From the NCBI GenBank assembly GCA_026125925.1, contig JAHCKF010000058.1, positions 1 through 12,365 of the forward strand: a stretch of DNA of 12,365 bases, written 5' to 3'. Below, piece by piece: positions 1-7,841 of the stretch (position 1 is the stretch's first letter; each line of letters starts with the position of its first letter). Source of the DNA: Pseudolabrys sp. (lineage in GTDB: Bacteria; Pseudomonadota; Alphaproteobacteria; Rhizobiales; Xanthobacteraceae). The notes below the pieces were generated by a model. The model searched no databases, was not told the origin of the DNA, and saw only the letters and a list, made by a program, of their open reading frames with translations. The translations under genes and the position numbers were made by a program.

Positions 1-447
1 CAAAACCCGAGTTCGCTCAATCTGATCGCTCTGCTAGCCACAGGGCTTTATGCGGTGATCCATAGCCGTCAGGTCCCGCTCAAGATAAGCGTGGCGACTT
101 GGGTTCGGCGCACCCCGTGATGTGCTACGCCGCCTCAGCGAGAGGCCGCAGAAAGCTCGGCAATATTTCTCAGTTCGCAGACTAAAATCCTTAAGGCGGC
201 CTGCCCGGGGCCGATCAAAGAATGCGGGCGATGACGCACGTCCGAACCTCAACCCGTCATCCTGAGGTGCGAGCGCGAAGCGCGAGCCTCGAAGGACGAC
301 GGGCAATGAACCGCCGGCCGTCCGGGCCGTCGCCCTTCGAGGGCCGGCTGTGCCGGCCACCTCAGGGTGACGGATCAAAGGGTGAAGAACCACGGGGATC
401 CAGTGTCATCCCTGTGCCTATTCGACAACGCCGCGGCGCGTGCCTAA
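1..447. other. Mostly non-coding left edge with a palindromic repeat
   Basis: I see no convincing complete gene here. One plus-strand frame is open from the window edge to a TGA at 118-120 and would encode a 39-residue tail ending in WVRRTP. It could be the C-terminus of a gene starting outside the window, but it shows no recognisable motif and its codon use is less GC-biased than the neighbouring genes. Positions 121-254 hold nothing I can identify. Positions 255-372 are a palindromic repeat, listed separately. The long minus-strand frame across 34-393 runs through this repeat and looks like a repeat-derived artefact. Confidence 0.5.
255..372. repeat. 118-bp imperfect palindromic intergenic repeat
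   Basis: The outer arms are CGTCATCCTGAGGTG (255-269) and CACCTCAGGGTGACG (358-372), complementary with one mismatch. Inner arms CCTCGAAGGACGAC (287-300) and GTCGCCCTTCGAGG (329-342) are also complementary with one mismatch. Between them are smaller self-complementary stretches such as GCCGGC-TGT-GCCGGC around 343-357. The element can fold into a long cruciform or RNA hairpin. Repeats with CATCCTGAGG and CCTCGAAGG cores are scattered through many Bradyrhizobium-like genomes, so this is probably one copy of such an interspersed family. That family assignment is from memory. Confidence 0.8.
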
Positions 448-1476
448 ATGAGCCCCATGAAAAAACTCGGCTTCCTCTCCTTCGGTCACTGGACCCCGTC
501 GCCGCAGTCGGGCACGCGCTCGGCCGCCGATGCGCTTCTGCAATCCATCGAGCTCGCTGTCGCGGCCGAGGAGCTGGGCGCCGACGGCGCCTATTTCCGC
601 GTCCATCACTTCGCGCGGCAGCTCGCCTCGCCGTTTCCGCTGCTCGCCGCCATCGGCGCGCGCACCAAGCGCATCGAGATCGGCACCGCCGTTATCGACA
701 TGCGGTATGAGAACCCGCTCTACATGGCCGAGGATGCCGGCTCCGCCGATCTCATCGCCGGCGGCCGGCTGCAACTCGGCATTTCGCGGGGGTCTCCTGA
801 ACAAGTGATCGACGGCTTCCGCTATTTCGGCTACGCGCCGCCCGAGGGCGAGAGCGACGCCGACATGGCGCGGCGTCACACCGAAGTGTTTCTCCAGGTG
901 CTCAAGGGCGAAGGCTTCGCCAAGCCGAATCCGCGGCCGATGTTCGCCAATCCGCCGGGCGCGCTGCGCCTCGAGCCGTTCTCCGAAGGCCTGCGCGAGC
1001 GCATCTGGTGGGGCGCCGGCACCAATGCCACCGCCGAATGGGCGGCGAAGCTCGGCATGAACCTGCAATCCTCGACGCTGAAGATCGACGAGAGCGGCGA
1101 GCCGTTTCACATCCAGCAGGCCAAGCAGATCCGGCTCTATCGCGAGGCGTGGAAGGCGGCCGGGCATACGCGCGAGCCGCGCGTCTCGGTGTCGCGCTCG
1201 ATCTTCGCGCTGGTGAGCGATCGTGACCGGATGTATTTCGGCCACGATGAGAGTGAGGACCAGGTCGGCTTCCTGAGCGAGAAGGAGAAGGCGATCTTCG
1301 GCCGCTCCTACGCCGCCGAGCCGGATGCCTTGATCGAGCAGTTGAAGGCCGACGAGGCGATCGCCGAGGCCGATACGTTGCTGCTCACGGTGCCGAACCA
1401 GCTCGGCGTCGAGTACAACGCCCATGTGATCGAGGCGATCCTCAAGCACGTCGCGCCGGGGATGGGGTGGCGGTAG
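448..1476 (+). CDS. LLM-class flavin-dependent oxidoreductase
   Basis: A 342-residue protein of the bacterial luciferase-like monooxygenase superfamily, whose members use reduced FMN/F420 and oxygen on a wide range of substrates in the cytoplasm. Family features seen: an early beta-strand KKLGFLSFG (5-13), the helix and strand AAEELGADGAYFRVHHFA (39-56) matching the usual AEELGFD..W..EHH region, GTAVIDMRYENP (79-90), and the conserved LIAGGRLQLGISRGSPEQ (102-119), corresponding to the SGGRLELGVGRG signature. The length fits a full single-domain TIM barrel. The start is uncertain: ATG at 448 or ATG at 457 (giving MKKLGFL), and neither has a good Shine-Dalgarno sequence. It converges on the thioesterase gene with a hairpin repeat between them. 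The substrate cannot be predicted. Confidence 0.9.
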   Translation: MSPMKKLGFLSFGHWTPSPQSGTRSAADALLQSIELAVAAEELGADGAYFRVHHFARQLASPFPLLAAIGARTKRIEIGTAVIDMRYENPLYMAEDAGSADLIAGGRLQLGISRGSPEQVIDGFRYFGYAPPEGESDADMARRHTEVFLQVLKGEGFAKPNPRPMFANPPGALRLEPFSEGLRERIWWGAGTNATAEWAAKLGMNLQSSTLKIDESGEPFHIQQAKQIRLYREAWKAAGHTREPRVSVSRSIFALVSDRDRMYFGHDESEDQVGFLSEKEKAIFGRSYAAEPDALIEQLKADEAIAEADTLLLTVPNQLGVEYNAHVIEAILKHVAPGMGWR

Positions 1477-1488
1477 GTACGCTGTCTT

Positions 1489-1560
1489 GTAGCCCGGATG
1501 GAGCGCAGCGCAATCCGGGGCGGCATTTCCAGAATTTCGCTTCGCTCCATCCGGGCTACA
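1489..1560. repeat. 72-bp inverted repeat (REP-like) at convergent gene ends
   Basis: The arms TGTAGCCCGGATGGAGCG (1489-1506) and CGCTCCATCCGGGCTACA (1543-1560) are perfectly complementary over 18 bp. Pairing continues inward with single mismatches (AGCG, AAT). The element starts 12 bp after the flavin oxidoreductase stop and overlaps the last 5 bp of the convergent thioesterase gene, whose TAG stop (read on minus at 1558-1556) lies inside the right arm. As RNA it would be a very stable hairpin from either strand and may act as a bidirectional terminator or mRNA stabiliser, although no U-tract follows. TAGCCCGGATG-type palindromes are common dispersed repeats in Proteobacteria. Confidence 0.85.
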
Positions 1561-1993
1561 GGCGCTTCAACCCCTCCAGCGCCTGCTTGTGCTTCTCGCT
1601 CAGCGGCGCCGGCTTGTTCGTCGCCCGCTCGACATAGACATGCACGAAGTGGCCCTGCGCCGCCGCGGTGGTGTCGTCGTTGCGGAAGATGCCGATCTCG
1701 TAGCGCACGCTCGATGTGCCGACATGGGCGACGCGCAAGCCGGCGCGCACCTTGTCCGGATAGGCGATCGACGAGAAGTAGCTGCACTGCGTATCGACCA
1801 CGAGGCCGACCACCGGGCTCGTCGCAATGTCGAGGACGCCGCTCTCGATCAGCCAGTTCGCCACCACGGTGTCGAAGAACGAGTAGTAAGTGACGTTGTT
1901 GATGTGGCCGTAGACGTCATTGTCCATCCACCGCGTGGTGATGTCGGTGATGTAGGGGAATGCGGCGAGTTGCAGCGGTTGGGGGCGGGGCAT
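1556..1993 (-). CDS. Acyl-CoA thioesterase, 4HBT hotdog fold
   Basis: A 145-residue protein of the 4-hydroxybenzoyl-CoA thioesterase (YbgC/FadM-like) family, which hydrolyses acyl-CoA thioesters in the cytoplasm. The diagnostic N-terminal stretch is TTRWMDNDVYGHINNVTYYS (19-38), equal to the family pattern R-W-x-D-x-D-x-x-G-H-x-N-N; Asp24/Asp26 and the HINN block sit at the active-site helix. The remainder, including VVDTQCSYFSSIAYPDKVRAG, fits the hotdog strand order, and the length is normal. It follows the alpha-hydroxy-acid oxidase with only 3 nt between stop and start, so the two are probably cotranscribed and translationally coupled. Its C-terminus ends within a repeat arm. The chain-length preference cannot be read. 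Confidence 0.88.
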   Translation of the reverse strand: MPRPQPLQLAAFPYITDITTRWMDNDVYGHINNVTYYSFFDTVVANWLIESGVLDIATSPVVGLVVDTQCSYFSSIAYPDKVRAGLRVAHVGTSSVRYEIGIFRNDDTTAAAQGHFVHVYVERATNKPAPLSEKHKQALEGLKRL

Positions 1994-1996
1994 TCC

Positions 1997-3169
1997 TTAT
2001 TCCGCCGCCCGCGCCGATGCCGTGCGCACCGCGCCGCCGTCGATGACGCGGCCGTCGATCTCCGACACCTTGGCGACGCCGGTCAGCGCCATGGTGACGC
2101 TGAGCTCCTTCTTGAGGATGTCGATCGCCTTGGCGACGCCCGGCCCGCCGAGGGCGCCGAGACCCCACGCATAGGCGCGGCCGATCATGCAGGCCTTGGC
2201 GCCGAGCGCCAGCGCGCGCTCGATGTCGGCGCCGGTGCGGATGCCGCCGTCGAACAGGATGTCGGTCTGGTGGCCGACGGCATCGACGACGCGCGGCAGC
2301 ATGCGGATCGACGACGACGTGCCGTCGAGCTGGCGGCCGCCGTGATTCGACACGACGATGCCGTCAGCGCCGAGCTTGACGGCCATGCCGGCGTCCTCGA
2401 CGTCGAGGATGCCCTTGATCACCAACTTGCCGGGCCAGTATTTACGGATCCACTCGACGTCCTTCCAGTTCAGCGCCGGGTCGAATTGTTGCTGCGTCCA
2501 GCCGGACAGCGAGTTGACGCTCTCCATGCCGGGCACGTGGCCGGCGATGTTGCCGAAGGTCCAGCTCTTGGCGTTGAGCACGCTCCAGGCCCAGGCCGGC
2601 TTGGTGGCGATGTCGATGACGTTGGCGATGCGGAATTCCGGCGGCACGGTGAGGCCGTTGTGGACGTCGCGGTGACGCTGGCCGAGCACCTGCAGATCGA
2701 CGGTGAGCACCAGCGTATCGACCTGGGCCTTCATGGCGCGGTCCATGAGCTGCTTGGAGAAGTCGCGATCCTTGATGACGTAAAGCTGAAACCAGAACGG
2801 CTTTTGGGTCGCCTCGGCGACATGCTCGATTGAGCCGATCGACATGGTGGACAGCGTGAAGGGAATGCCGGCGTCGTTGGCGGCGCGGGCGGCGAGGATC
2901 TCGCCGTCGCCGTGCTGCATGCCCAGCAGGCCGACCGGCGCCAGGATCAACGGCGCGGCGAGCGTCTTGCCGAGCACGGTGGTGGTCAGGTCGCGGGCCG
3001 AGACATCGACCAGCACGCGCTGCTTGAGGATGATGGCCTCGAGGTCGGCGCGGTTGGCGCGCAGCGTCTGCTCGCTGTAGGAGCCGGAATCGGCGTAGTC
3101 GAAGAAGGCGCGCGGCACGCGGGCCTTGGCGATCCGGCGCAGGTCGTCGATGCAGGCGGCGATTTTCAT
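1997..3169 (-). CDS. FMN-dependent alpha-hydroxy-acid oxidase/dehydrogenase (LldD/glycolate-oxidase family)
   Basis: A 390-residue TIM-barrel flavoenzyme that oxidises a 2-hydroxy acid (lactate-, glycolate- or mandelate-like) to the 2-keto acid. The family active-site set appears complete: Tyr25 (FFDYADSGS), Tyr130 (FQLY), Asp158 (TVD), Lys252 (IKGI), and the catalytic His276 and Arg279 in SNHGGRQLDG (274-283). FMN phosphate-binding elements DGGIRTG (307-313) and IGR (329-331) follow. The length matches soluble or peripheral bacterial members; there is no signal peptide and no cytochrome domain. The STMSIGSIE loop differs from the plant glycolate-oxidase version, so the substrate is open and I give no symbol. 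It is the first gene of a two-gene minus-strand operon with the thioesterase, divergent from glmM. The ATG at 3169-3167 has only a weak GAG-type ribosome site upstream. Confidence 0.92.
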   Translation of the reverse strand: MKIAACIDDLRRIAKARVPRAFFDYADSGSYSEQTLRANRADLEAIILKQRVLVDVSARDLTTTVLGKTLAAPLILAPVGLLGMQHGDGEILAARAANDAGIPFTLSTMSIGSIEHVAEATQKPFWFQLYVIKDRDFSKQLMDRAMKAQVDTLVLTVDLQVLGQRHRDVHNGLTVPPEFRIANVIDIATKPAWAWSVLNAKSWTFGNIAGHVPGMESVNSLSGWTQQQFDPALNWKDVEWIRKYWPGKLVIKGILDVEDAGMAVKLGADGIVVSNHGGRQLDGTSSSIRMLPRVVDAVGHQTDILFDGGIRTGADIERALALGAKACMIGRAYAWGLGALGGPGVAKAIDILKKELSVTMALTGVAKVSEIDGRVIDGGAVRTASARAAE

Positions 3170-3469
3170 GGGTCGGCTCTCGGGCGTTTCTCACAGGTGC
3201 CGTTTATTGACGGCATTTCGGTTAATCCGGTAGCACACCGACCAAGCCTCCGGAATGCCGGGTGTTTTGGGTGCCGCCGGGCGCGGCTGTGGAAAGATTA
3301 ACCGCGCCCGGTAAGAATTACTCACAAATTTTGACGTAAGAACAAGGCATTGCCCGTAGTATGAGACCGGGCCGCGGCCGCCGGGAAGGGACTGGACCGG
3401 CCGCTGCAATCGGCCAATAAGCGCAATTCGGGCGGCTATCAGTATTGGCCGCGCGCAAGGGGTAGAGTT
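3170..3469. promoter_or_regulatory. Divergent intergenic region between the oxidase gene and glmM
   Basis: This 300-bp gap must hold promoters for both directions. Near the oxidase start is an 18-bp dyad, TGCCGT-N6-ACGGCA (3198-3215), a possible operator or a 5'-UTR hairpin. Toward glmM, TTGACG (3331-3336) resembles a -35 box and TAGTAT (3357-3362) a -10 box, but the 20-nt spacer is too long for a good sigma-70 promoter, so this pairing is weak. No gene or RNA is recognised. Confidence 0.35.
3457..3462 (+). promoter_or_regulatory. glmM ribosome-binding site
   Basis: AAGGGG lies 7 nt upstream of the ATG at 3470. It supports that start, which also gives the conserved N-terminus [12 protein letters not shown]. 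Confidence 0.7.
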
Positions 3470-4813
<1,344 letters not shown>

Positions 4814-4840
4814 CAGCCTCATCTTTCCGGGCAATTTTTG

Positions 4841-4862
4841 CGGAAGCGGCTAAGCCCTTCCG
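4841..4862 (+). terminator. Hairpin downstream of glmM, candidate terminator
   Basis: CGGAAG (4841-4846) pairs with CTTCCG (4857-4862), and the inner GGC (4848-4850) pairs with GCC (4854-4856) around a TAA loop. This gives a nine-pair stem with a single bulged C, 27 bp after the glmM stop. No run of T follows, so this is not a textbook intrinsic terminator; it may act with Rho or protect the 3' end. Confidence 0.4.
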
Positions 4863-4883
4863 ATGGCGGCCATTTGTCGCCTA

Positions 4884-4900
4884 CCTAGAACGATTCAGAA
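4884..4900. promoter_or_regulatory. Weak Irr-box-like site upstream of bfd
   Basis: The sequence CCTAGAA-CGA-TTCAGAA resembles the alphaproteobacterial iron control element TTTAGAA-N3-TTCTAAA (consensus from memory). The left half keeps TAGAA; the right half keeps TTC only. It begins exactly 52 bp upstream of the better site at 4936-4952, close to five helical turns, which would put both on the same DNA face. It could be an auxiliary site or chance. Confidence 0.3.
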
Positions 4901-4935
4901 CTGCGCTGGGGCAAAAAGTCATTATATTTCAATAG

Positions 4936-4952
4936 ATTAGAACGTTTTTAAA
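4936..4952. promoter_or_regulatory. Irr-box (ICE)-like site upstream of bfd
   Basis: ATTAGAA-CGT-TTTTAAA matches 12 of 14 non-spacer positions of the ICE consensus TTTAGAA-N3-TTCTAAA bound by the haem-responsive regulator Irr in Hyphomicrobiales. It lies 86 bp upstream of the bfd ATG. A possible promoter, TTGACT (4965-4970) with TAGCAA (4988-4993) at 17-nt spacing, lies downstream, which would place the box just upstream of -35. Whether Irr would activate or repress from there cannot be decided from sequence. Confidence 0.55.
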
Positions 4953-4964
4953 CAGCGATTTGCT

Positions 4965-4993
4965 TTGACTTGGCGCAAGGCGGCCATTAGCAA
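4965..4993 (+). promoter_or_regulatory. Candidate bfd promoter
   Basis: TTGACT (4965-4970) is a good -35 match. TAGCAA (4988-4993) is a poor -10 match, but the spacing is 17 nt. It would start transcription near 5000, leaving a leader of about 40 nt before the bfd ATG. The call rests mainly on the -35 box. Confidence 0.35.
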
Positions 4994-5038
4994 ATTACGC
5001 GAGTTTGAATTGGATTTTGGCGCCGCCGGGTTCCTCTG

Positions 5039-5263
5039 ATGATCGTCTGTTCCTGCAACGTATTGAGCGACAAGGCTGTCCGCAGCGCCTGCGCCAGTTC
5101 GGCGCCGCGCACGACCGGCCAAGTGTACGGCTGCCTGGGCTGCAGCGCCCAATGCGGGCGCTGTGCGCGCACCATCCGCAAGATCATGAACGAGGCGCTC
5201 GGCGCCGCCGGCTCCTGTCCGTCGGGCTGCGCGTGTGCGGCCCACGCGCCACAGCGCGACTGA
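5039..5263 (+). CDS. bfd: Bacterioferritin-associated ferredoxin Bfd
   Basis: A 74-residue [2Fe-2S] protein that docks on bacterioferritin and passes electrons to its haem so that stored Fe3+ is released as Fe2+. The Bfd cluster pattern is visible: Cys4-x-Cys6 at the N-terminus (MIVCSCN) and Cys39-x2-Cys42 (CGRC), spaced as in classical Bfd, followed by the helix ARTIRKIM. Two further cysteines, Cys32 and Cys35 (GCLGC), precede the second pair. The C-terminal tail has three more (Cys60, Cys64, Cys66, in SCPSGCAC), giving a protein unusually rich in cysteine. The ATG at 5039 gives the conserved MIVCSC start but lacks a clear Shine-Dalgarno. It lies 149 bp upstream of bfr on the same strand, with Irr-like sites before each gene. 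Confidence 0.92.
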   Translation: MIVCSCNVLSDKAVRSACASSAPRTTGQVYGCLGCSAQCGRCARTIRKIMNEALGAAGSCPSGCACAAHAPQRD

Positions 5264-5276
5264 CTCTGCCTACGGT

Positions 5277-5295
5277 GCGTCGTGTGCGGCGACGC
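5277..5295 (+). terminator. Short hairpin between bfd and bfr
   Basis: GCGTCG (5277-5282) and CGACGC (5290-5295) form a perfect 6-bp stem with a 7-nt loop. It lies 13 bp after the bfd stop and just upstream of the putative bfr -35 box. It may terminate or attenuate bfd transcripts. No T-run follows. Confidence 0.3.
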
Positions 5296-5301
5296 CGCTG
5301 C

Positions 5302-5337
5302 TTGACCCTGCGCCGCCTTTCATAGAACTATTCTAAG
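5302..5337 (+). promoter_or_regulatory. bfr promoter region with overlapping Irr-box-like palindrome
   Basis: CATAGAA-CTA-TTCTAAG (5321-5337) contains the perfect dyad TAGAA-N3-TTCTA, the core of the iron control element bound by Irr. A -35-like TTGACC (5302-5307) lies upstream. The -10 region expected 15-18 nt downstream (around 5323-5331) falls inside the palindrome, so a bound regulator would block RNA polymerase. This fits established knowledge that Irr represses bacterioferritin under iron limitation in Bradyrhizobium-type bacteria. The palindrome is seen; the regulator is inferred. Confidence 0.6.
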
Positions 5338-5412
5338 CACGTGCCGGCGTTCGCTGGTGCTCGGCGAAGCCACGTGGACTGCGCGGAAATCGAAAGAAGG
5401 ATGTGAGGCGTC

Positions 5413-5898
5413 ATGAAGGGCGAACCCAAAGTCATCGACTATCTCAACAAGGCGCTCCGTCATGAACTGACCGCCGTCAATCAGTACTGGCTGCATTACC
5501 GGCTGCTCGACAACTGGGGTTACAAGGCACTCGCCAAGCAGTGGCGCAAGGAATCGATCGAGGAAATGGAGCACGCCGACAAGCTGGTCGAGCGCATCAT
5601 CTTCTTCGACGGTTTTCCCAACATGCAGGTGCTCGACCCGCTGCACATCGGTCAGGACGTCAAGGAAGTCCTCGACTGCGACCTGGCCGCCGAAATGTCG
5701 GCGCGCGCGCTCTATCAAGAGGCCGCGCATTACTGCAACGGCGCCAAGGACTACGTCACGCGCGACCTGTTCGAGAAACTGATGTCGGACGAAGAGCACC
5801 ACATCGACTTCCTCGAAACCCAGCTCGATCTCGTCGCCAAGCTCGGCCTGCAGCTCTATTCTCAGCACCACATCGGCGAAATGGGCGAGGATCACTAG
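5413..5898 (+). CDS. bfr: Bacterioferritin
   Basis: A 161-residue four-helix-bundle subunit of the 24-mer haem-containing iron-storage shell, which oxidises Fe2+ and stores it as a mineral in the cytoplasm. The complete dinuclear ferroxidase site is present at canonical positions: Glu18, Glu51, His54, Glu94, Glu127 and His130. Met52, the axial ligand of the intersubunit haem b, is in EEMEHAD, so this is a haem-binding bacterioferritin and not a plain ferritin. The length matches the family. The ATG at 5413 has purine-rich AGAAGGA (about 5395-5401) and GAGG (5405-5408) upstream. It is paired with bfd, whose product mobilises its iron. Expression is probably iron-controlled through the overlapping Irr-like box. 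Confidence 0.97.
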   Translation: MKGEPKVIDYLNKALRHELTAVNQYWLHYRLLDNWGYKALAKQWRKESIEEMEHADKLVERIIFFDGFPNMQVLDPLHIGQDVKEVLDCDLAAEMSARALYQEAAHYCNGAKDYVTRDLFEKLMSDEEHHIDFLETQLDLVAKLGLQLYSQHHIGEMGEDH

Positions 5899-5908
5899 CT
5901 TACGCGCC

Positions 5909-5929
5909 GCAGGCGGGCCTTCCGCCTGC
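5909..5929 (+). terminator. Hairpin downstream of bfr
   Basis: GCAGGCGG (5909-5916) pairs perfectly with CCGCCTGC (5922-5929) around a 5-nt loop, 11 bp after the bfr stop. The strong GC stem suggests a transcript end, but no T-tract follows. Confidence 0.5.
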
Positions 5930-6040
5930 AACCGGCGCTCGTTAAGCGTGTGCTGTCAGGAATTGCTATTTTCCGGAAGATGAGCGACGTTTCTATGAGC
6001 GCGCGCCGAGGTTGCGCCATGCGCGGCCGATCGTGATCGC

Positions 6041-6045
6041 GGAGG
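6041..6045 (+). promoter_or_regulatory. Ribosome-binding site of the TctC-like gene
   Basis: GGAGG lies 7 nt before the ATG at 6053, a strong Shine-Dalgarno that fixes this start and gives a proper signal peptide. Confidence 0.7.
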
Positions 6046-6052
6046 CAGGGCG

Positions 6053-7039
6053 ATGTCGGGCTGGTCAATTCGTCTTGGAATAGCGGGCCGCCGTATCGTG
6101 GCAACGGCTGGCTTGGCCGTCGCGGCGCTTGCGCCGCAACCGTCGCCGGCGGAGGAGTGGCCGGCAGCCGCTGTGACGGTGACGCAGACCTTCGCGCCCG
6201 GCGGTACCATGGACTTCGCTATCCGGGCGGTCGCGCAGGCGATGACGGAAACCTTCAACCGGCCTTTCATCGTCGAGACCAAGGCGGGCGGCAGCGGTCT
6301 CGTCGGCGTGCTCGCCGTCGCCAAGGCAGCGCCGGACGGTTACAGCTTCGTCGTTACCGCGATCGGCCCGATGGTGTTCAGGCCGTTCCTGGAAAAGGAC
6401 ATCGGCTTCGACGCGGACAAGGATTTCGAACCGGTTATCCTTATCGGCGCCACGCCCAATGTCGTGGTCGCAGCGCCGAAACTGGGCGTCTCAAACATCG
6501 CCGAGCTCAAAGCCTGGGCGGCGAACCACGGCAACAAGCTCAACATCGGCACCCCCGGAATCGGGACGATGGGACAGTATTGCGGCGTCCTGCTGCTCGA
6601 GAAGCTCGGCATCGAAGGCAATTTCATCAACTATCGCGGCGCGACGCCGCTGGTGCAGGATTTGCTCGGGGGGCAGATCGAACTCGGTACACCGGCTTTC
6701 GGGCCGAGTGTGATGTCAGCCAAGATGCTCGCCATCACGGCCGACCAGCGGCTCGAAGCCGCGCCCAGCATTCCGACGCTGAAGGAAGCCGGCATCGACG
6801 TGACCTGTGGTACCTGGAACGCGATCTACGCGCCGCGCGGCACACCGAAGGCGATTATCGCCAAGCTCAATGCCGCAATCGATGCCTACCTGCAAAAGCC
6901 GGGGACGCGAAAGGCATTCAGCGACGTCGGGCTGACGCCATGGGGCGGACCACCGGACCGCGTCACCGCGCGAATGGCGGAAGACCGCAAAACGTGGGGC
7001 GCCATCATCAGGCGTCTCGGCGCTTCCAATTCAAAATAG
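6053..7039 (+). CDS. Bug/TctC-family periplasmic solute-binding protein
   Basis: A 328-residue periplasmic receptor of the tripartite tricarboxylate transporter family, whose members capture small carboxylates or related organic ligands. An N-terminal signal peptide is visible: basic residues RRIVATAG, hydrophobic LAVAALAP, and likely cleavage before AEEWP near residue 33. Family blocks follow: TFAPGGTMDFAIR (46-58; Asp54 lies in the loop that contacts the ligand in Bug proteins), AGGSGLVGVLAVAKAAPDGY (78-97), a YRGATPLVQDLLGGQIE block (194-210) and the final helix region. No membrane subunits TctA or TctB are nearby, so this is an orphan receptor as is common in this family. The 7-nt gap to the following hydrolase suggests an operon in which the ligand may be related to the enzyme substrate. 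The ligand is unknown. Confidence 0.92.
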   Translation: MSGWSIRLGIAGRRIVATAGLAVAALAPQPSPAEEWPAAAVTVTQTFAPGGTMDFAIRAVAQAMTETFNRPFIVETKAGGSGLVGVLAVAKAAPDGYSFVVTAIGPMVFRPFLEKDIGFDADKDFEPVILIGATPNVVVAAPKLGVSNIAELKAWAANHGNKLNIGTPGIGTMGQYCGVLLLEKLGIEGNFINYRGATPLVQDLLGGQIELGTPAFGPSVMSAKMLAITADQRLEAAPSIPTLKEAGIDVTCGTWNAIYAPRGTPKAIIAKLNAAIDAYLQKPGTRKAFSDVGLTPWGGPPDRVTARMAEDRKTWGAIIRRLGASNSK

Positions 7040-7046
7040 CGCTGTC

Positions 7047-7841
7047 ATGGAGTTGAACGCGCAAACCGTCGACATCCCGACCGCCGACGGGACCATGGAC
7101 GCCTATGCCGCGTGGCCGGCCGCGAAGGGGCCGTTCCCCCTTGTCATCATGTTCATGGATATCTGGGGGCTTCGCGAGGAGCTGTTCGGCCTCGCTCGCA
7201 AGGTCGCGGCCGAAGGCTATTACTGCGTCGTGCCCAATCTTTACTACCGCAGGGGCAAATTGCGTTTCGAAAGGCGCAACGCCGACGGCCGCATGGTGTC
7301 ATTCGATACGCTGCCGCAGGATCTGCAGCAGGAAATGCTGGTGCTGGGCCGCGGCCTGACACGGCAGATGATCGAGACCGATGTGACGGCGATCTTCGAC
7401 TACGCCCGCACGCAGCCGGTTTCATCGGGACCGGCGGGTACGGTCGGCTTTTGCCTTGGCGGGCGCATCGGCTTTTTCGCCGCACAGTCCTTCCCCGACC
7501 GCATCCGCGCCACCTCGAGCCTGCATGGTACGCTGCTCGTCACCGATGCGCCGGATTCGCCGCATCGGCTGATCGACCGCATGAAGGGTGAGGTCTATTG
7601 CGGCCATGGCGAACACGACCGTTTCAGCGAACCACAAATTCTCGCGGCGCTTGCCGCCCCGTTCGCCCGGCGCAGCGATCTGACCTATCGATCCAGCTTC
7701 CATGCCGGCGCGCATCACGGCTATTCATTGCCGGATCGCGACGTGCACGATGCCGCGGCTACGCAAATCGACTGGCGCGAGACCTTCGCCATGTTCGCGC
7801 GCCAGCTCAAGTCTCCGCCAGCTTCGCTTGCTGGCGCATGA
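7047..7841 (+). CDS. Dienelactone hydrolase family protein
   Basis: A 264-residue alpha/beta hydrolase of the dienelactone hydrolase family, which opens lactones or cleaves related esters, classically in the breakdown of chlorinated or hydroxylated aromatics. The nucleophile elbow GFCLGG (134-139) carries a cysteine, Cys136, in place of serine, as in true DLH. The acid is probably Asp191 (GEHD) and the base His224 (or His223) in GAHHGY. The oxyanion strand PLVIMFMDIWGL (31-42) precedes them. There is no signal peptide, so it acts in the cytoplasm. It starts 7 nt after the upstream solute-binding protein without a clear Shine-Dalgarno, suggesting translational coupling. Its last 35 bp overlap the 3' end of the opposing LysR gene. 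The actual substrate is not predictable. Confidence 0.9.
   Translation: MELNAQTVDIPTADGTMDAYAAWPAAKGPFPLVIMFMDIWGLREELFGLARKVAAEGYYCVVPNLYYRRGKLRFERRNADGRMVSFDTLPQDLQQEMLVLGRGLTRQMIETDVTAIFDYARTQPVSSGPAGTVGFCLGGRIGFFAAQSFPDRIRATSSLHGTLLVTDAPDSPHRLIDRMKGEVYCGHGEHDRFSEPQILAALAAPFARRSDLTYRSSFHAGAHHGYSLPDRDVHDAAATQIDWRETFAMFARQLKSPPASLAGA

Noticed and set aside
34..393. 119-residue minus-strand open frame
   Set aside because: It reads through the palindromic repeat at 255-372, has no family motif, and looks like the spurious frames typical of such repeats.
418..1449. 343-residue minus-strand open frame opposite the flavin oxidoreductase
   Set aside because: Its composition (arginine-, leucine- and glycine-rich, no motifs) is that of an antisense shadow in GC-rich DNA; the plus-strand frame has clear family motifs.
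1589..2833. 414-residue plus-strand open frame opposite the thioesterase and oxidase
   Set aside because: It crosses two genuine minus-strand genes with intact catalytic motifs and is rich in Asp/His/Arg/Ala as expected of an antisense shadow.
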